A program made the translations under genes and the position numbers. DNA of 64,000 bases from Hirudinaria manillensis. Lineage: Eukaryota > Annelida > Clitellata > Hirudinida > Hirudinidae. The stretch's first letter is position 1. Every line of letters begins with the position of its first letter. The notes beneath the pieces are model-generated. The model searched no databases, was not told where the DNA came from, and was given only the letters and a program-made list of their open reading frames with translations. The stretch is from positions 12,524,001-12,588,000 of the forward strand of contig CM067529.1 in assembly GCA_034509925.1 (NCBI GenBank). Direction: 5' to 3'. Positions 35,425-48,500 of the stretch are shown piece by piece.

Positions 35425-36737
35425 ACCCAGAATGGGCACATTTCATTTCTGAAACTTAAGAATTTGTAAAACTACTTAATAATGGTACATAACTTAGCTT
35501 CGTTTTTCATATTATCAACTTTAAACGAGTTATGTATTATTTAATTTAATTATTTTAATAATAATTTAAATTTTCGACTTTTTTCAAGTCAAACGGATGG
35601 CAAGATTTTCGAAAAAAAATGGCATTTTTACCTGATTTGATTGATTTTATTGATTGTTTTCTTGGTATCAGCAATATAACACAAATAACAATATAAGGAC
35701 CGCGAGTATATGATACCAAAGGATCCCGAAGGGAACAATGTTCCCGCTAGATGAGCAACCTATTCACAAAAAAAAAAACAACAAGTTACAAATCTATTCC
35801 ATGGCTATTATACATTAAAGTTCACTTTAGCGGCTTATGAGAGTTTGAAGTATTATTTTATATTTAGCTTCGTTTTTCATATTATCAACTTTAAACAAGT
35901 TATGCACAAATGAAATCCAAGAGGTTCGGCAGCAAATATGCTTTCGAAATTGGCCTCCTTGGCACTTCTCGAACTCGGCATAATTTCTTTTCAGAATGAC
36001 GAAAAACGACTTTACCAACTTTCCGATAATATTCCATCGCGAAAATTGTTCGCAATACACTTTTTAATCGAAGTTCTAATTATCTTAATGACATTTATAC
36101 GAAACCTATACAGAAAAACACTCCTCTATTCGAGTACTATGTTGTATCAAAATTTCAAAGCAATTTGTGAAGAACTTTCAGAGAACATTCATTTGAAAAC
36201 AAACACACATTAGCGTTTTTATTTTTATGAATCCTCTACAGAAAAACACTCCTCTATTCGAGTATTTTGTTATGTCAAATTTATTATGTGCAATTTTTAT
36301 GTATATAGAAGAAATGAAAATGCAAACATTTTCTAATATGTTTATTTTTACAATTTCACAATGTTTAGTTTGACCAGTTTTACCTCTAGAGTCTCTGGAG
36401 GAAACAAACTAAATATAAATATAATATAATAATATCATGAAATTATTTAATTTAATTATTTTAATACAAATATAAATATTCGACTTTTTTTCAAGTCCAA
36501 TGGATGGCAAGATTTTCGAAAAAAATGGCATTTTTATCTGATATTGTTGTGACAATTATATGAAACCTATATAAATACACTCCTCTAGTCAAGTACAATG
36601 TTGAATCAAAATTTCAAAGTAATTGGTCAAGAACTTTCAGAGAACATTCATTTGAAAACAAACACACATTAGCGATTTTATTTTTATGGATTAAAATATA
36701 TATATATATATGTAGATAAAGAACAAAATAATTTTTA
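35425..36737. other. 5' flank of gene 6
   Basis: Non-coding, shared with the flanks of genes 8 and 9 and in part gene 5. It holds a local inverted repeat TTGGTATCA/TGATACCAA (35672-35719), a repeat with CCCGAAGGGAACAATGTTCCCGC (about 35728-35751), two copies of a TTTCGACTTTTTTCAAGTC-type block (about 35570 and 36480), and a 128-bp-spaced direct repeat around ACACTCCTCTATTCGAGTA (about 36110 and 36238). Small frames on either strand here are conserved only because the DNA is duplicated. Confidence 0.5.
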
Positions 36738-36806
36738 ATTTTAAAGCGAAATTTATGTTGTCTAGTTTCGCTGTTTTCGGTTATTTTTGAACTGAATGAC
36801 GCAATG
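36738..36806 (+). promoter_or_regulatory. Conserved proximal 5' block of gene 6
   Basis: Same block as before genes 5, 7, 8 and 9, ending with TTTTTGAACTGAATGACG about 48 bp before the ATG. Confidence 0.5.
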
Positions 36807-36849
36807 GCTCAATGACTCATTATTTTCTTTATATCAAGCTGTCCTGAGC

Positions 36850-39800
36850 ATGGGACATTTTAGCTTTCGGAATTTAATTATTTTTACGATAACCTTGCGT
36901 CTAGCATCCCCAGCCGAACTAACTTTTTATTTCTTAAACAATGGCAAGGAACAGGTGAAATCGTTAGCTTATGGTAAAATCTACAAATACGTAAACAAGA
37001 TTGTCATAGATATGTTCCATCCACATTTCGTGGAATATGTTGATGATAATGATAAATGGGGTGAGATTTGAACTTATCATTTATTGATTATGATTATCGC
37101 TATATGTGAATTTATAAGCGCACCAACAAGAACCTTAATAGAGCACTTAATCCAATTACTCAGTATCATATGCATTATGATGTATTATGATTGCAGATTC
37201 AAGTCAGTTTTATATATTGTTGATGTTTTAGACGTTTATTATGTAAAATATTCAAAAATATTCCATTTCAGATACTTTGTCAAGTGATGAAAGTCATTAT
37301 CCTACAGCTCATTTAAAGTTTCATTGGAATTTTGAAAAATCTTACTGCAACTTCAGTAAGAACGACGGATTTTTTTGCGACGAAGTTACTAGATTAGTTA
37401 TAATAGAAGGAAAAAACATGCAATTTGATCTTCGAATGTTTGGGCACGGTAAGACTTTAATTTTGCTGAATAATATTTATGTTAATATCCATCTTAAACT
37501 TATGAAATGGAACTCTTGCAATGCAGACACCTATTTTGAAAGATATGTTGGCTGTTATGAGTCTAAAAAAGTAAATCCTAAACACGGGGAAATTGATGAT
37601 TTGGCTATATGTGATAACTATTGTGATACAAGTTTTTTCGCTATTTCTAAGGTTAGTTAATATTTTCGTGGACTTTCGTTTAATTCATGAATTGGGTTTT
37701 ATTTTTTTAATTTCCGTCAAACATATTCTTTTAACCTCTTAAAATATTAAATCATTTCCATTAAAGAATAAAAAAATATATCAAGATATTAAAACGTCAG
37801 GGAATGGATTGTCTTTGTATTAAAGATGCCGAGAAATTCATTCCGGTTCGTTTGCATTTATGCAATGAAATGTGCAAGGAATTTCAATTCTGTGGAGGCA
37901 GTGGTTATTTCTCCATCTATAGGAGAAAATGTAATTAATGTATTTTCACTTCACTAAAATTTAATAATAACTGAATCTAACTGTGTGAAAATACCGTACA
38001 GATCAAACAAGAAAAAGCTATGAACTATCATGGGAATGCATATACCACGAAACCAATTGTGCAATATGTCCTGAAGGAAGATATGGCCCAAACTGTGAAA
38101 TTAGAAGCAATATCATTTGTTTCATTTGCTAAAATTTGTCCTTAAAACAACTAGTAATCGTTTTTCTTTAGACTGTAGCCTTAATAATGGTGACTGTGAG
38201 AGTTTGCAGTGTGAGACATATGACTTCAAATGTAAGGACTGCCGTTGCAAGACATGCACCTTTTCGATTTCAATGTGTGTATGCCCTCCAGGTTATTACG
38301 CCATAAAAGAATTGCACTATTGCGGAGGTAATAATAAATTGAGTGAAATTACAATATTAAATTATTTGTAACAGTATTTTGGTAAGAAGCCATATAATAA
38401 TAGTATTATAAAAAGTTATTATTAATATAAATTTAAATTAAATTGTTACACATCTATTACCATATACCTCACTGCTGTTAATTCAATGACATTATTAATT
38501 GTCATTCTCGGCATATATTTGTTCGCATAGATATCGATGAATGTCTTGATAAACCTTGTGGTGAACACGGACATTGTGTAAACATGATGGGAGCTTTTGA
38601 ATGCCAATGTTACAAAGGTTTTCATTTAACTGAAAACGATGTATGCATCGGTGAGAAATAAATTCAATATAATAGTATGTAATCACCGTAGTCTGTCGAG
38701 ATTGTATTTGATTGAGTTCATTTGACAATTTTTAAATACATGGAGAATTACCGGATTGTAATTTTAGGCAATGATAATTTAAGTAAACATAAATATTTCA
38801 ACCTAAAATATTGCAATATTTGTAACAATATTATAAGAATATGACATAACATTCCATATAATAATATTATTAATAATTTAAATAATATTAAATTGTTCCA
38901 CATCGATTTCCAAATCCCGCTTGTTGGTGATCACATGAATTGACATTTTTGCACACACATTTCTTCGCACAGATACCGATGAATGTGAAAAAGGTACTGA
39001 TACTTGTCCTAATAGCACCTATTGTGTAAACACGATAGGAAGTTATCAATGCAATTGTAAAGACGGCTTTTTAATTGATGGATCTTTGTGCACTGGTGAG
39101 AATTATATTTAATATAATGATCTTTAACTACTGTGATCTGTCAAGAATATGATTGATTGCATGAGTTTCATTGAAAATTCTGTATTTCATCGTAAAACTA
39201 TTCGTGGCTTTCCCACGTGGATATCAAATACTAAAAAATGCAAATTAAAAGTTGAAGTGGTTAAAAGAGTTCGTATTGCGAAGTTGATTTCCATAATCTT
39301 TCTCTAAATTTAGACATAGACGAATGTCTGACCACAACGTGTTTGGGCGAGAATGTAATTTGTAATAATATCATTGGTAGTTACTCGTGTGATTGCTTGG
39401 AAGGTTTCGACAAGACTGGTGAAAATAAGACATGTGAAGGTGAGGCTGTTTTTAAAATGATTAATGCTAAGTAATTTCTTTTCGTGATTCCTTTTCTTGT
39501 GAAAGACAATCACAAGCCTTCATTTTCCTTTTCTTATTGCAAGAAATGGAACTATTCCAAAATCTCTCATCGTCATCTTATTAATATCGCTTAACGTGCT
39601 TCTAATCACCGAGCTTAGTGGAACATAATTTCTTGGTAGAACAATCCACTTTCGTTGTAAATAAGCAGTAATAAGTAAATACTCTTTCAATTCCTTTGTT
39701 GCATGAACTAACCACTCATTCAGTAATTAACTACTAAAACTTATATCACCAGATATTGACGAATGCCTCAACAATGTTTGTACCAACAACTCGAATTGCG

Positions 39801-41383
39801 TGAATTCCATAGGAAGCTATGATTGCAAATGTACCTTGGGATATTACGAAACACCAGAAAAAATTTGCGCAGGTGAACATTAATGTTAAATAAATTCAGA
39901 ATCTTATTTCCAATTGCAAATTTTTTTTTAGAATATTGCAGATAATTAAAGTTATTACGCCAAAGATCATTTATCACATGTATTTCATTGATTATCACAT
40001 ATAAGTATATGCATTTGACCTTAATTTCAATCTCATAGATGTGGATGAATGTGATTCCACGGCAAATTGCGACAAAGAATCCACCGATTGTAACAACTTA
40101 ATTGGTGATTATGAATGCCCCTGCAAAATAGGTTTCGCCAAAGGGGAATCAAAGTCTCCCAAAAGCAGATGCTTCGGTTAATCAAACTCAGATATTTCTG
40201 AATTGGAAAGGATTAGTCGAAACTTACTTTATTTTTAGTGCTGTTAATAGGAATAAGATACCAATGAATTATGTTAATGGAGATTTATCTGCAGTATCGT
40301 GTTCGATTCAGGTCTATACACTATTCAACACTGTCGGATTGGGTTCAGTGCTTTATTGTGATCTATATAAATCTAAATATTGTGATCTAAATATTGTTTG
40401 CTATGGCACCCTATTTCGAAAAATTGGTCGCTGAAAAACTGAATAGAGTGACTTGATATATTAGTTATGAAAACATCTATTTGCCCAAAAATGCATATGC
40501 ACATCATAGTGGTATATTTACTAGAATTCCATTGTTCGCCATTTTATCCTTAATTTATTAACGTTATCAGTCATTCATTTTTAATGTTGCGAACTGAAAT
40601 GATTTGACGAATCAAGTTTAAGCTAAAAATTAAATTAAATTTAAACTAAAATACCATTTACTTTTGTAAATTTAAAGACATCGATGAATGCAAACCTTCT
40701 CGTTGTCCTGACGGGGTTTCGTGCATCAATTCAGTTGGTTCGTACGATTGCATCTGTCCGACTGGCACAGCAAAGAAGGAATATGCCCACGCTATGGAAT
40801 GTCTAGGTATGCCATTTTGAGTCCTGCATATAAAACTTGAGCTGTTGCTGAAAATATTACTATTATTATTATTATTATTAAAATATACCATGCGACGTTA
40901 TCTAATAGTTCTTCTTGACTCATATTTTGACATTCTGTTTCCAGATATTGATGAATGTCTTGAAGAAGGATTATGTGATGAAACTTCATCTTTTTGCATG
41001 AACGCTTTCAACTATTACATCTGTGTCTGTCGAGTGGGATATATTACTGTTGACAATTTCACCTGTATCATGACAACAGGTAAGATTTATAATTTCAATA
41101 AACATCATAAATTAAGCATAATTAGAGCACATTAGATAGTTTCTTAAATTTTACAGTGTCAAAGAAAGTTGATTTAGAGGAAGATACGACAAGTGCCATA
41201 ACTACTCATTCATTCGATGAAAAGGAATCAAAGTCAGATGCCATATCATGGCTTGCTTTCATATTATCCTTTATCATCTTTTTCACATGCGGTGCATTGT
41301 GCCTTTATATATCCAATTCTTATTCAGATCAAAGTTTTTCTTTTATGTCGACAGCCTCATCGGAATTCCAAAGTGTCGGATAG
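36850..41383 (+). CDS. Gene 6: WSC + seven-cbEGF transmembrane protein
   Basis: The most compact copy and the best template. Fourteen exons: 36850-37060, 37272-37448, 37527-37651, 37801-37930, 38002-38106, 38172-38327, 38531-38650, 38973-39095, 39314-39439, 39753-39872, 40039-40176, 40678-40806, 40945-41079, 41157-41383; about 673 aa. WSC domain (about 130-214) has eight Cys in the family pattern (GCYE, AICDNYC, CLC, LCNEMC, CGGSGYFSIY). cbEGFs carry the Asp/Asn hydroxylation consensus C-x-N-x4-Y-x-C-x-C (for example in exon 10). Helix about 630-652 (WLAFILSFIIFFTCGALCLYI), tail rich in Ser. Intron 4 is 71 bp, intron 5 has a GC donor (38107), and intron 2 is 78 bp with no in-frame stop. No transposon lies within the gene. 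Confidence 0.87.
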
Positions 41384-41603
41384 CTCATACGTTTTTTGTT
41401 TTTTTGCTTGCATAACTTGTTAGTCACGTAGCGGTTTCTTTTTGGCATTATTTCGTTAGGGATTCAGAGATCATAACATCGCATCTCATTCAATTCCTTG
41501 TGTTCAATATCAATTGTAATCGCTACTTTGTCCGTTAATTCATGCTTGGACAATGGAAAATGTTAATGTTCCTTCTATTTCAAGTTGACAGTTAATTAAA
41601 ACT

Positions 41604-41609
41604 AATAAA
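41604..41609 (+). terminator. Candidate poly(A) signal, gene 6
   Basis: AATAAA 221 bp after the stop, conserved among copies. Confidence 0.45.
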
Positions 41610-41671
41610 TTTTTAAAAGTTCAAATATCACCTGGTGTTATTCATAGAAACGAATATCATTAATTAATAGT

Positions 41672-42715
41672 CGCATATTAAGTGGTCATAAATTGATCTG
41701 TCTAACTCTGTCATTAGGAATTACGCATCGAATGAAGTTAATCTAAGATCACAAACACAGGTAGATTCCATAGATGCATCAGTATCTTTATCAAATATCG
41801 CTCCTATGACCAGTGTTGTCCCCCAGGGTAGTGTGCTTGATCCTGAACTCTTTTCATTGTACATCAATGATCAAAGATACTGGTGTCATTTGCAAAGTAT
41901 TTGCTGATGACGTTGAGCTTTAATGCTTTTCAACGTCGTCCGAAACCCAACTGCAGTCTGCTCTTAACAAGGTTTTCCAGTTGAGTCACATTTGGCAGCT
42001 TCAGCAAGTGACGGAGAAATGTCAGGTTTTCTCCGCAGCATGACGAAGAAGGAAAAGAAATAATCATGAGTAACCCATCAACGGTCAGAACCTCCAACGA
42101 GTGGATTCCTTTAATAATTCCTTTAATTGATCCATTGAAACAATTCTTTTAATTATTTAAACTTAATCAAGATTAAATCGGAATTAATTGTCTTCATTAA
42201 AATTTTGAAAAAAATAAGTGACTGGAATGATGAATAATCAGAGTTTCACAAAGGAATAATTTGGATAATAAAAATTATGGATCTCGGGATTATGATGGAC
42301 CCAAATTAGCTTAAAGTTTGCAGTCCACATCGACAAAATCGTTCATAAAGCTGCAGCAGTTTCGTGGAAGATTAGGGCATCCAATACTTGATTATTTTCC
42401 TCAGTATGGAACACTCACCACAAATACCTAATTGATAGAGTTGAAAAAATACAAAAGAAAATACCGCTCAATACCTTCATTTGCTAAATACCTCTACATG
42501 GAAGGAATAAAACATCTTAAACGTATGACCCTTGAGAGATCATCTTGGCATTTTGCTTCAAATTAATAAATGTCATTGCGACATCCCCCTGAAGCATCTA
42601 CTACACGTCCACGATTGTCCAGTCACGAGAGGACACAGTTTCGAACTTCGATACAATAAATTTTCAACAAATATTGTCAAATATTTTTTCTGCAATAGGA
42701 TCGTAAAACCATGGA
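41672..42715 (+). mobile_element. LINE fragments downstream of gene 6
   Basis: The left part (41672-41930) is the same older LINE fragment as in blocks A-C (SVVPQGSVLDPELFSL, then VFADDVEL in a shifted frame) and continues further here (about 41945-42000). The right part (about 42290-42715) reads like the C-terminal region of a LINE polyprotein (VTRGHSFELRYNKFS, then FFCNRIVKPWNALPKR). Both are broken by frameshifts. Confidence 0.6.
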
Positions 42716-43742
42716 ATGCACTACCAAAACGAAATCGTGAAGGTGAGAGAGAGGTTTTACTGGTTGCACTACAAACAAGACGTTGTGGAGTGGTGTAGAA
42801 ATTGCAATAATTGCGCAACCAGTAAAGGTCCTCAAAAGAAGACTAAAGGTCTAATGCAACCTTATAATGTGGGAGTACCTTTTGAAAGAATAGCTTTGGA
42901 TATTGCCGGACCATTCCCTACATCAAAGAAGGGAAATCGGTACTTATTAGTGATCAGCGATTACTTCATCAAATGGACTGAAGCGTTTGCACTGCCAAAT
43001 CAGGAGGCGGAAAATGTAGCTGATGCTCTCGTAAATAATTGGATTAGTCGATTCGGGTTGTCATTAGAGTTACATTCGGACCAAGGCAGGAATTTCGAGT
43101 CGAAAATATTTCAAGAGCTATCCTTGGAATCCATAAGACAAGAACCACTGCATTGCATCCGCATCGGACGGTATGGTCGAGAGATTTATCAGGACCATGG
43201 AGCAGTATTTGTCAAAAATGGTAAGTGAACAGCAAGATGACTGGGACAGATACTCGCCACTTTTCCTTATGGCCTACCGGACAGCCATGCATAAAACGAC
43301 AGGAATCAGTCCATAAATGATGACATTCGGGAGGGAGATTCGTCTTCCTGCCGATATGATGTTCGGAAGAGCAGAGGAACCTAAGTCGGCATGTGACTAC
43401 GTTTCAAACCTAAGAAATACACTGGCTGAGACACATCAGGTTGCCCGGAAAAATATTAGTGTTAATAGCGATCAAGCCAAAGCGAGATACGATAGGCAAG
43501 CCAATGATGTAAGTTTTAAAGAAGATGAACTAGTCTGGCTATACAACCCCCAACGAAGAAAAGGGAAGTCGCCAAAGTTACAAAAAGATTGGGAAGGACC
43601 ATACAAAATCATAAGGAAAATAAACGACGTGGTATACCGCATACAGAAGTCAGCAAGGACTAGAAAGAAAGTGGTCCACAGCAATCGATTAGCAAAATGT
43701 CACCGAGAAACAGAACAGCCTTTTCGGGTCGAACAGATTTAA
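42716..43742 (+). pseudogene. Ty3/gypsy integrase remnant
   Basis: Frame 42716-43228 has the end of an HHCC zinc-binding region (CRNCNNCATSKGP) and an integrase core: catalytic Asp in LDIAGPFP and Asp in LHSDQGRNF. Then the frame is disturbed before the expected Glu. Frame 43317-43742 continues with the C-terminal part (FGREIRLPADMMFG, KARYDRQAN, LVWLYNP, WEGPYKI, HSNRLA). Family: gypsy-type pol, rve integrase. Truncated on the left, where it is fused to LINE sequence, and internally frameshifted, so inactive. It is the only trace of the autonomous relative of the SAP-gag element. Confidence 0.8.
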
Positions 43743-43753
43743 GGAGGGGGCAA

Positions 43754-43966
43754 TGTTGGATCCCTGACATTAATTAATTAATTAAGTTTAGTTAATGTTC
43801 AGAATCTTTTATCTCGAAATCGCATCTAGCGATTCGAGTCATTAGGCAGTTCCGATCGGGACAGCAATTGCAATAGACCAAAATCGTCCAGCCGTATTTG
43901 CCATTAGTTAATTCCAATAAAGATATCCTTACGCTAATTAATTCATCAGACCCCGGGTTACAACAA
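43754..43966 (+). mobile_element. 3' LTR of the gypsy fragment
   Basis: 213 bp, TGTTGGATCCCTGACATT to CCCGGGTTACAACA, preceded by polypurine AAGGAGGGGG (43741-43750). A shorter subfamily of the LTR at 29915; the last 30 bp of the pol frame plus the purine tract are shared. No 5' LTR is present. Confidence 0.8.
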
Positions 43967-44759
43967 AACTCTTTCAATTCCTTTGTTGCACGATCCACTC
44001 TTTCAGTAACAACTAAAACTTATATCACCAGACATTGACGAATGCCTTAACAATCTCTACGTTTGTACGAACAACTCGAATTGCGATAATTCCATAGGAA
44101 GCTATAATTAAAAATGTACCTCGGGATATTACGAAACGCCAGAGAAAATATGCGCAGGTAAACGTTAATGTGCATAAGTATATGAATTTGAATTTAATTT
44201 TAATCTCATAGACATGGATGAATGTAATTCCACGACAAATTGCGACAAAGAATCCACCGATTGTAACAACTTAATTGGTGATTATGAATGCCTCTGCAAA
44301 ATAGGTTTCGCCAAAGGGAAATCAAAGTCTCCTAAAAGCAAATGCTTCGGTTAATCAAATGAAGATATTTCTGAGTTGGAAAGGATTAGTCGAAACTTAC
44401 TTTATTTTTAGTGCTGTTAATAGGAATAAGATACCAATGAATTATGTTAATCTGTATCCGTATTCGAGTGCAATCTATACTCCGGTCAAAGCTGTCGGGT
44501 GGGGTTCTGTTTTTTATAGCGATCTATTATTTATTACTTGCTATGGATCCCTATTATGAATAATTTGTCAATGAAAAATCAAAAGAATGATTTAATATCA
44601 TTTAGTTATGTAAACCTTGATTTCCACATAAAAAGCTTGTACGAATGTGTTGGCATAGTTTCTAAAATTGCATTGTTCGCTCTTTTTTCAATTACTTAAC
44701 TCTAAGTATCATCCAATTTAAAAACTTACCATCTGAAATAATTTGAGGAATCAAATTTT
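43967..44759 (+). pseudogene. Two-exon pseudogene fragment of a gene 4-like copy
   Basis: Matches 22735-23577 of gene 4 (intron, exon, intron, exon, part of next intron). Exon 44032-44157 encodes a cbEGF of the gene 4 subtype (contains LNNLYVCTNN) but has an in-frame TAA in place of the Cys after SIGSYN (near 44107). Exon 44212-44349 is an intact cbEGF. It is bounded on the left by a gypsy LTR end and on the right by a minus-strand LINE. It has no signal peptide, WSC or membrane exon, so cannot make a receptor. Confidence 0.85.
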
Positions 44760-45391
44760 GGGTACCGAGTAAATGCGATTTAAGTGATTTCTTGAACATT
44801 GAGGTCGAGGTAGATGATTTTATGTCTATAGGTATGTCAGAAAATATTCGAGGACCACGGCATTTTATAGGAAATAGTTTCAAAGTTGTTCTGGCAGAAT
44901 CCGAACATAAGTCATTAATATTGCGCAAACTGTAGGAGTGGCTTCCGCCAATCCTTTCAAAGTAGTCCTCGAAAAATGGCGGTAACATGTTGTTAAAATA
45001 TTTATAAATAAATATGCCTATTTGGAATGTGTTTATGTTGTAAATGTTGAGAATTTTATGGCTAATGAACAAGTGCGTCGACGATGAAAAAGGATGACGA
45101 TGGAAGATAATACGTAGTGATTTTTTTTTAGCGCTGGCCAAAGAGATCAATCGGGATGGGAAAGTAGATGCCCAGGCTATGTTATAATATGATAAATATG
45201 GATGAATGAGGCAGTAGAAAAGGGTAAGCAAGGTACTCCCATTGATCCGTGATAAAACACAACAGTTTTTAGAAATTTTCGAATGAATAAGATTGATGTG
45301 ATTTTTCCAAGTGAGATTATCATCCAATAAAATGCCAAGAAATTTACAAGACCTCACTCGGTTAATAATCGTTCTATTAATATACAATTAA
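44760..45391 (-). mobile_element. LINE C-terminal fragment, minus strand
   Basis: The minus-strand frame (45387 down to about 44760) carries CKFLGILLDDNLTWKNHI, then LIHPYLSYYNIAWAS and YKYFNNMLPPFF, typical of the thumb/C-terminal part of jockey/CR1-group LINE polymerases. The catalytic palm is missing. It ends only about 140 bp before the gene 7 start and replaces the upstream flank seen in genes 6 and 8. Confidence 0.75.
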
Positions 45392-45420
45392 TCTGATATA
45401 GTTGTGACAATTATATAATT

Positions 45421-45490
45421 TTAAATTTTAAAGTGAAATTTATGTTGTCTACTTTCGCAGTTTTCGGTTATTTTTGAACTGAATGACGCA
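45421..45490 (+). promoter_or_regulatory. Conserved proximal 5' block of gene 7
   Basis: Same block as in genes 5, 6 and 8 with a few changes (AAGTGAAATT for AAGCGAAATT; ACTTTCGCAG for GTTTCGCTG). Everything further upstream has been replaced by transposon sequence. Confidence 0.5.
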
Positions 45491-45528
45491 ATGACTCATT
45501 ATTTTCTTTATATCAAGCTGTCCGGAGC

Positions 45529-48500
45529 ATGGGACATTTTAGCTTTCGGAATTTAATTATTTTTACGATAGCCTTGCGTCTAGCATCCCCAGCACAACCA
45601 ACATTTTATTTCTTAAACAATGGCAAGGAACAGGTGAAATCGTTAGCTTATGGTAAAATCTACAAATACGTAAACAAGATTGTCATAGATATGTTCCATC
45701 CACATTTCGTGGAATATGTTGATGATAATGATAAATGGGGTGAGATATGATCTTATCATTCATTGATTATGATTATCGCTATATGTGAATTTATAAGCGC
45801 ACCAACAAGAACCTTAATAGAGCACTTAATGCAATTACTCGGTATCATATGCTTTATGATGTATTATGATTGCAGATTCAAGTCAGTTTTATATATTGTT
45901 GATGTTTTAGACGTTTATTATGTAAAATCGTTTCCATTGCAGATACTTTGTCAAGTGATGAAAGTCATTATCCTACAGCTCATTTAAAGTTTCATTGGAA
46001 TTTTGAAAAATATTACTGCAACTTCAGTAAGAACGACGGATTTTTTTGCGACGAAGTTACTAGATTAGTTATAATAGAAGGAAAAAACATCCAATCTGAT
46101 CTTCAAGTTTTAGGGCATGGTAAGAATTTAATTTTGCTGAATAATATTTATGTTAATATCAATCATTATGAAATGAAACTCTTGCAATGCAGACACCTAT
46201 TTTGAAAGATATGTTGGCTGTTATGAGTCTAAAAAAGTAAGTCCTATACACGGGGAAATTGATAATTTGGCTATATGTGATAACTATTGTGATACACGTT
46301 TTTTCGCTATTTCTAAGGTTAGTTAATATTTTCGTGGACTTTCGTTTAATTCATGAATTGGGTTTTAATTTTTTCATTTCCGTCAAACATATTCTTTTAA
46401 CCTCTTAAAATCATTAAATCATTTCCATTAAAGAATAAAAAAATATATCAAGATATTAAAACGTCAGGGAACGGAATGTCTTTGTATTAAAGATGCCGAG
46501 AAATTCATTCCGGTTCGTTTGCATTTCTGCAATGAAATGTGCAAAGAATTTCAATTCTGTGGAGGCCATGGTTATTTCTCCATCTATAGGAGAAGATGTA
46601 ATTAAAGATAATTCTATGTTGTCAAAAATATATCGAGGCATATATTGTTGATGCAGTCCCTTGAGATTTTGCTAGAGTATGATTGAGTGAAATTTCAACT
46701 GTATGTCTTCATGTTGTTTTCAACTACATTGCCTCCTGTTTTGAGTTTGCTTTTTTAAATTAGTTTTATAAAGTTCAATTGAAGTAACAAGTTCGAATAA
46801 ACACTTATTTATTATACCTAAATGTATAATGAAGTATTTTCAATTCACTAAAATCAAATAATAACTGAATCTAACTGTGTGAAAATACCGTACAGATCAA
46901 ACAAGAAAAAGCTATGAACTATCATGGGAATGCATATACCACGAAACCAATTGTGCAATATGTCCTGAAGGAAGATATGGCCCAAACTGTGAAATTAGAA
47001 GCAATATCATTTGTTTCATTTGCTAAAATTTGTCCTTAAAACAACTAGTAATCGTTTTTCTTTAGACTGTAGCCTTAATAATGGTGACTGTGAGAGTTTG
47101 CAGTGTGAGACATATGACTTCAAATGTAAGGACTGCCGTTGCAAGACATGCACCTTTTCGATTTCAATGTGTGTATGCCCTCCAGGTTATTACGCCATAA
47201 AAGAATTGCACTATTGCGGAGGTAATAATAAATTGTTACACATCTATTACCATATATCGCAATGCTGTTAATACCTTTGACCTTATTAATTGTCGTTATC
47301 GGCATATATTTGTTCGCATAGATATCGATGAATGTCTTGATAAGCCTTGTGGTGAACACGGACATTGTGTAAACATGATGGGAGCTTTTGAATGCCAATG
47401 TTTCAAAGGTTTTCATTTAACTGAAAGCGATGTATGCATCGGTGAGAAATAAATTCAATATAATAGTATGTAGTCTGTGGAGATTGTATTTGAATGAATT
47501 TATTTGACAATTTTTACATTCATGGAGAATTACCGGATTGTAAATTTAGGTAATTATAATTTAAGTAAACACAAATATTTCAACCTAAAATATTGCAATA
47601 TTTGTAGCAATATTATAAGAATATGACATAACATTCCATATAATAATATTATTATTAATTTAAATAATATTAAATTGTTCCACATCGATTCCAAATACCG
47701 CATTGTTGGTGATCACATGAATTCTTATTTTTGCACACACATTTCTTCGCACAGATACCGATGAATGTGAAATAGGTAATGATACTTGTCCTAATAGCAC
47801 CTATTGTGTAAACACGATAGGAAGTTATCAATGCGATTGTAAAGACGGCTTTTTAATTGATGGACCTTTGTGCACTGGTGAGAAAAATATTTAATATAAT
47901 GATCTTTAACTAACTGTGATCTGTCAAGAATATGATTGATTGCATGAGTTTCATTGAAATTTCTGTATTTCATCGTAAAACTATTCGTGGGTTTCCCACG
48001 TGGACATCAAAGACAAAAAAATGTAAATTAAAAGTTAAAGTGGTTAATAGAATTCGTATTGCGAAGTTGATTTCTAGAATCTTTCTCTACACTTAGACAT
48101 AGACGAATGTCTGACCACAAGGTGTTTGGGCGAGAATGTAATTTGTAATAATATCATCGGTAGTTACTCGTGTGATTGCTTGGAAGGCTTCGACAAGACT
48201 GGTGTAAATAACACATGTGAAGGTGAGGCTGTTTTTAAAATGATTAATGCTAAGTAATTTCTTTTCGTGATTCCTTTTGTTGTGAAAGACAACCACAAGC
48301 CTTCATTTTTCTTGTTATTATTGCAAGAAATGGAATTATTCCAAAATCTCTCATGGACATCTTATTAATATCGCTTAACATGCTTCTAATCACCAAGCTT
48401 AGACTTGGCTTTCAGTGGAACATAACTTATTGGTAGAACAATCCACTTTCGTTGTAAATAAGCAGTAATAAGTAAATACTCTTTCAATTCCTTTGTTGCA

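Noticed and set aside
35671..35719. Inverted repeat TTGGTATCA...TGATACCAA considered as a transposon end pair
   Set aside because: The 50-bp span is too short, and no target duplication or coding region is associated. It is kept only as a local hairpin in the flank description.
37277..37660. Continuous frame through exon 2, intron 2 and exon 3 in genes 3, 5, 6 and 8
   Set aside because: In genes 2, 4 and 7 the same stretch contains a stop or shifts the frame, and it has proper GT(GC)/AG borders, so it is an intron that happens to be open.
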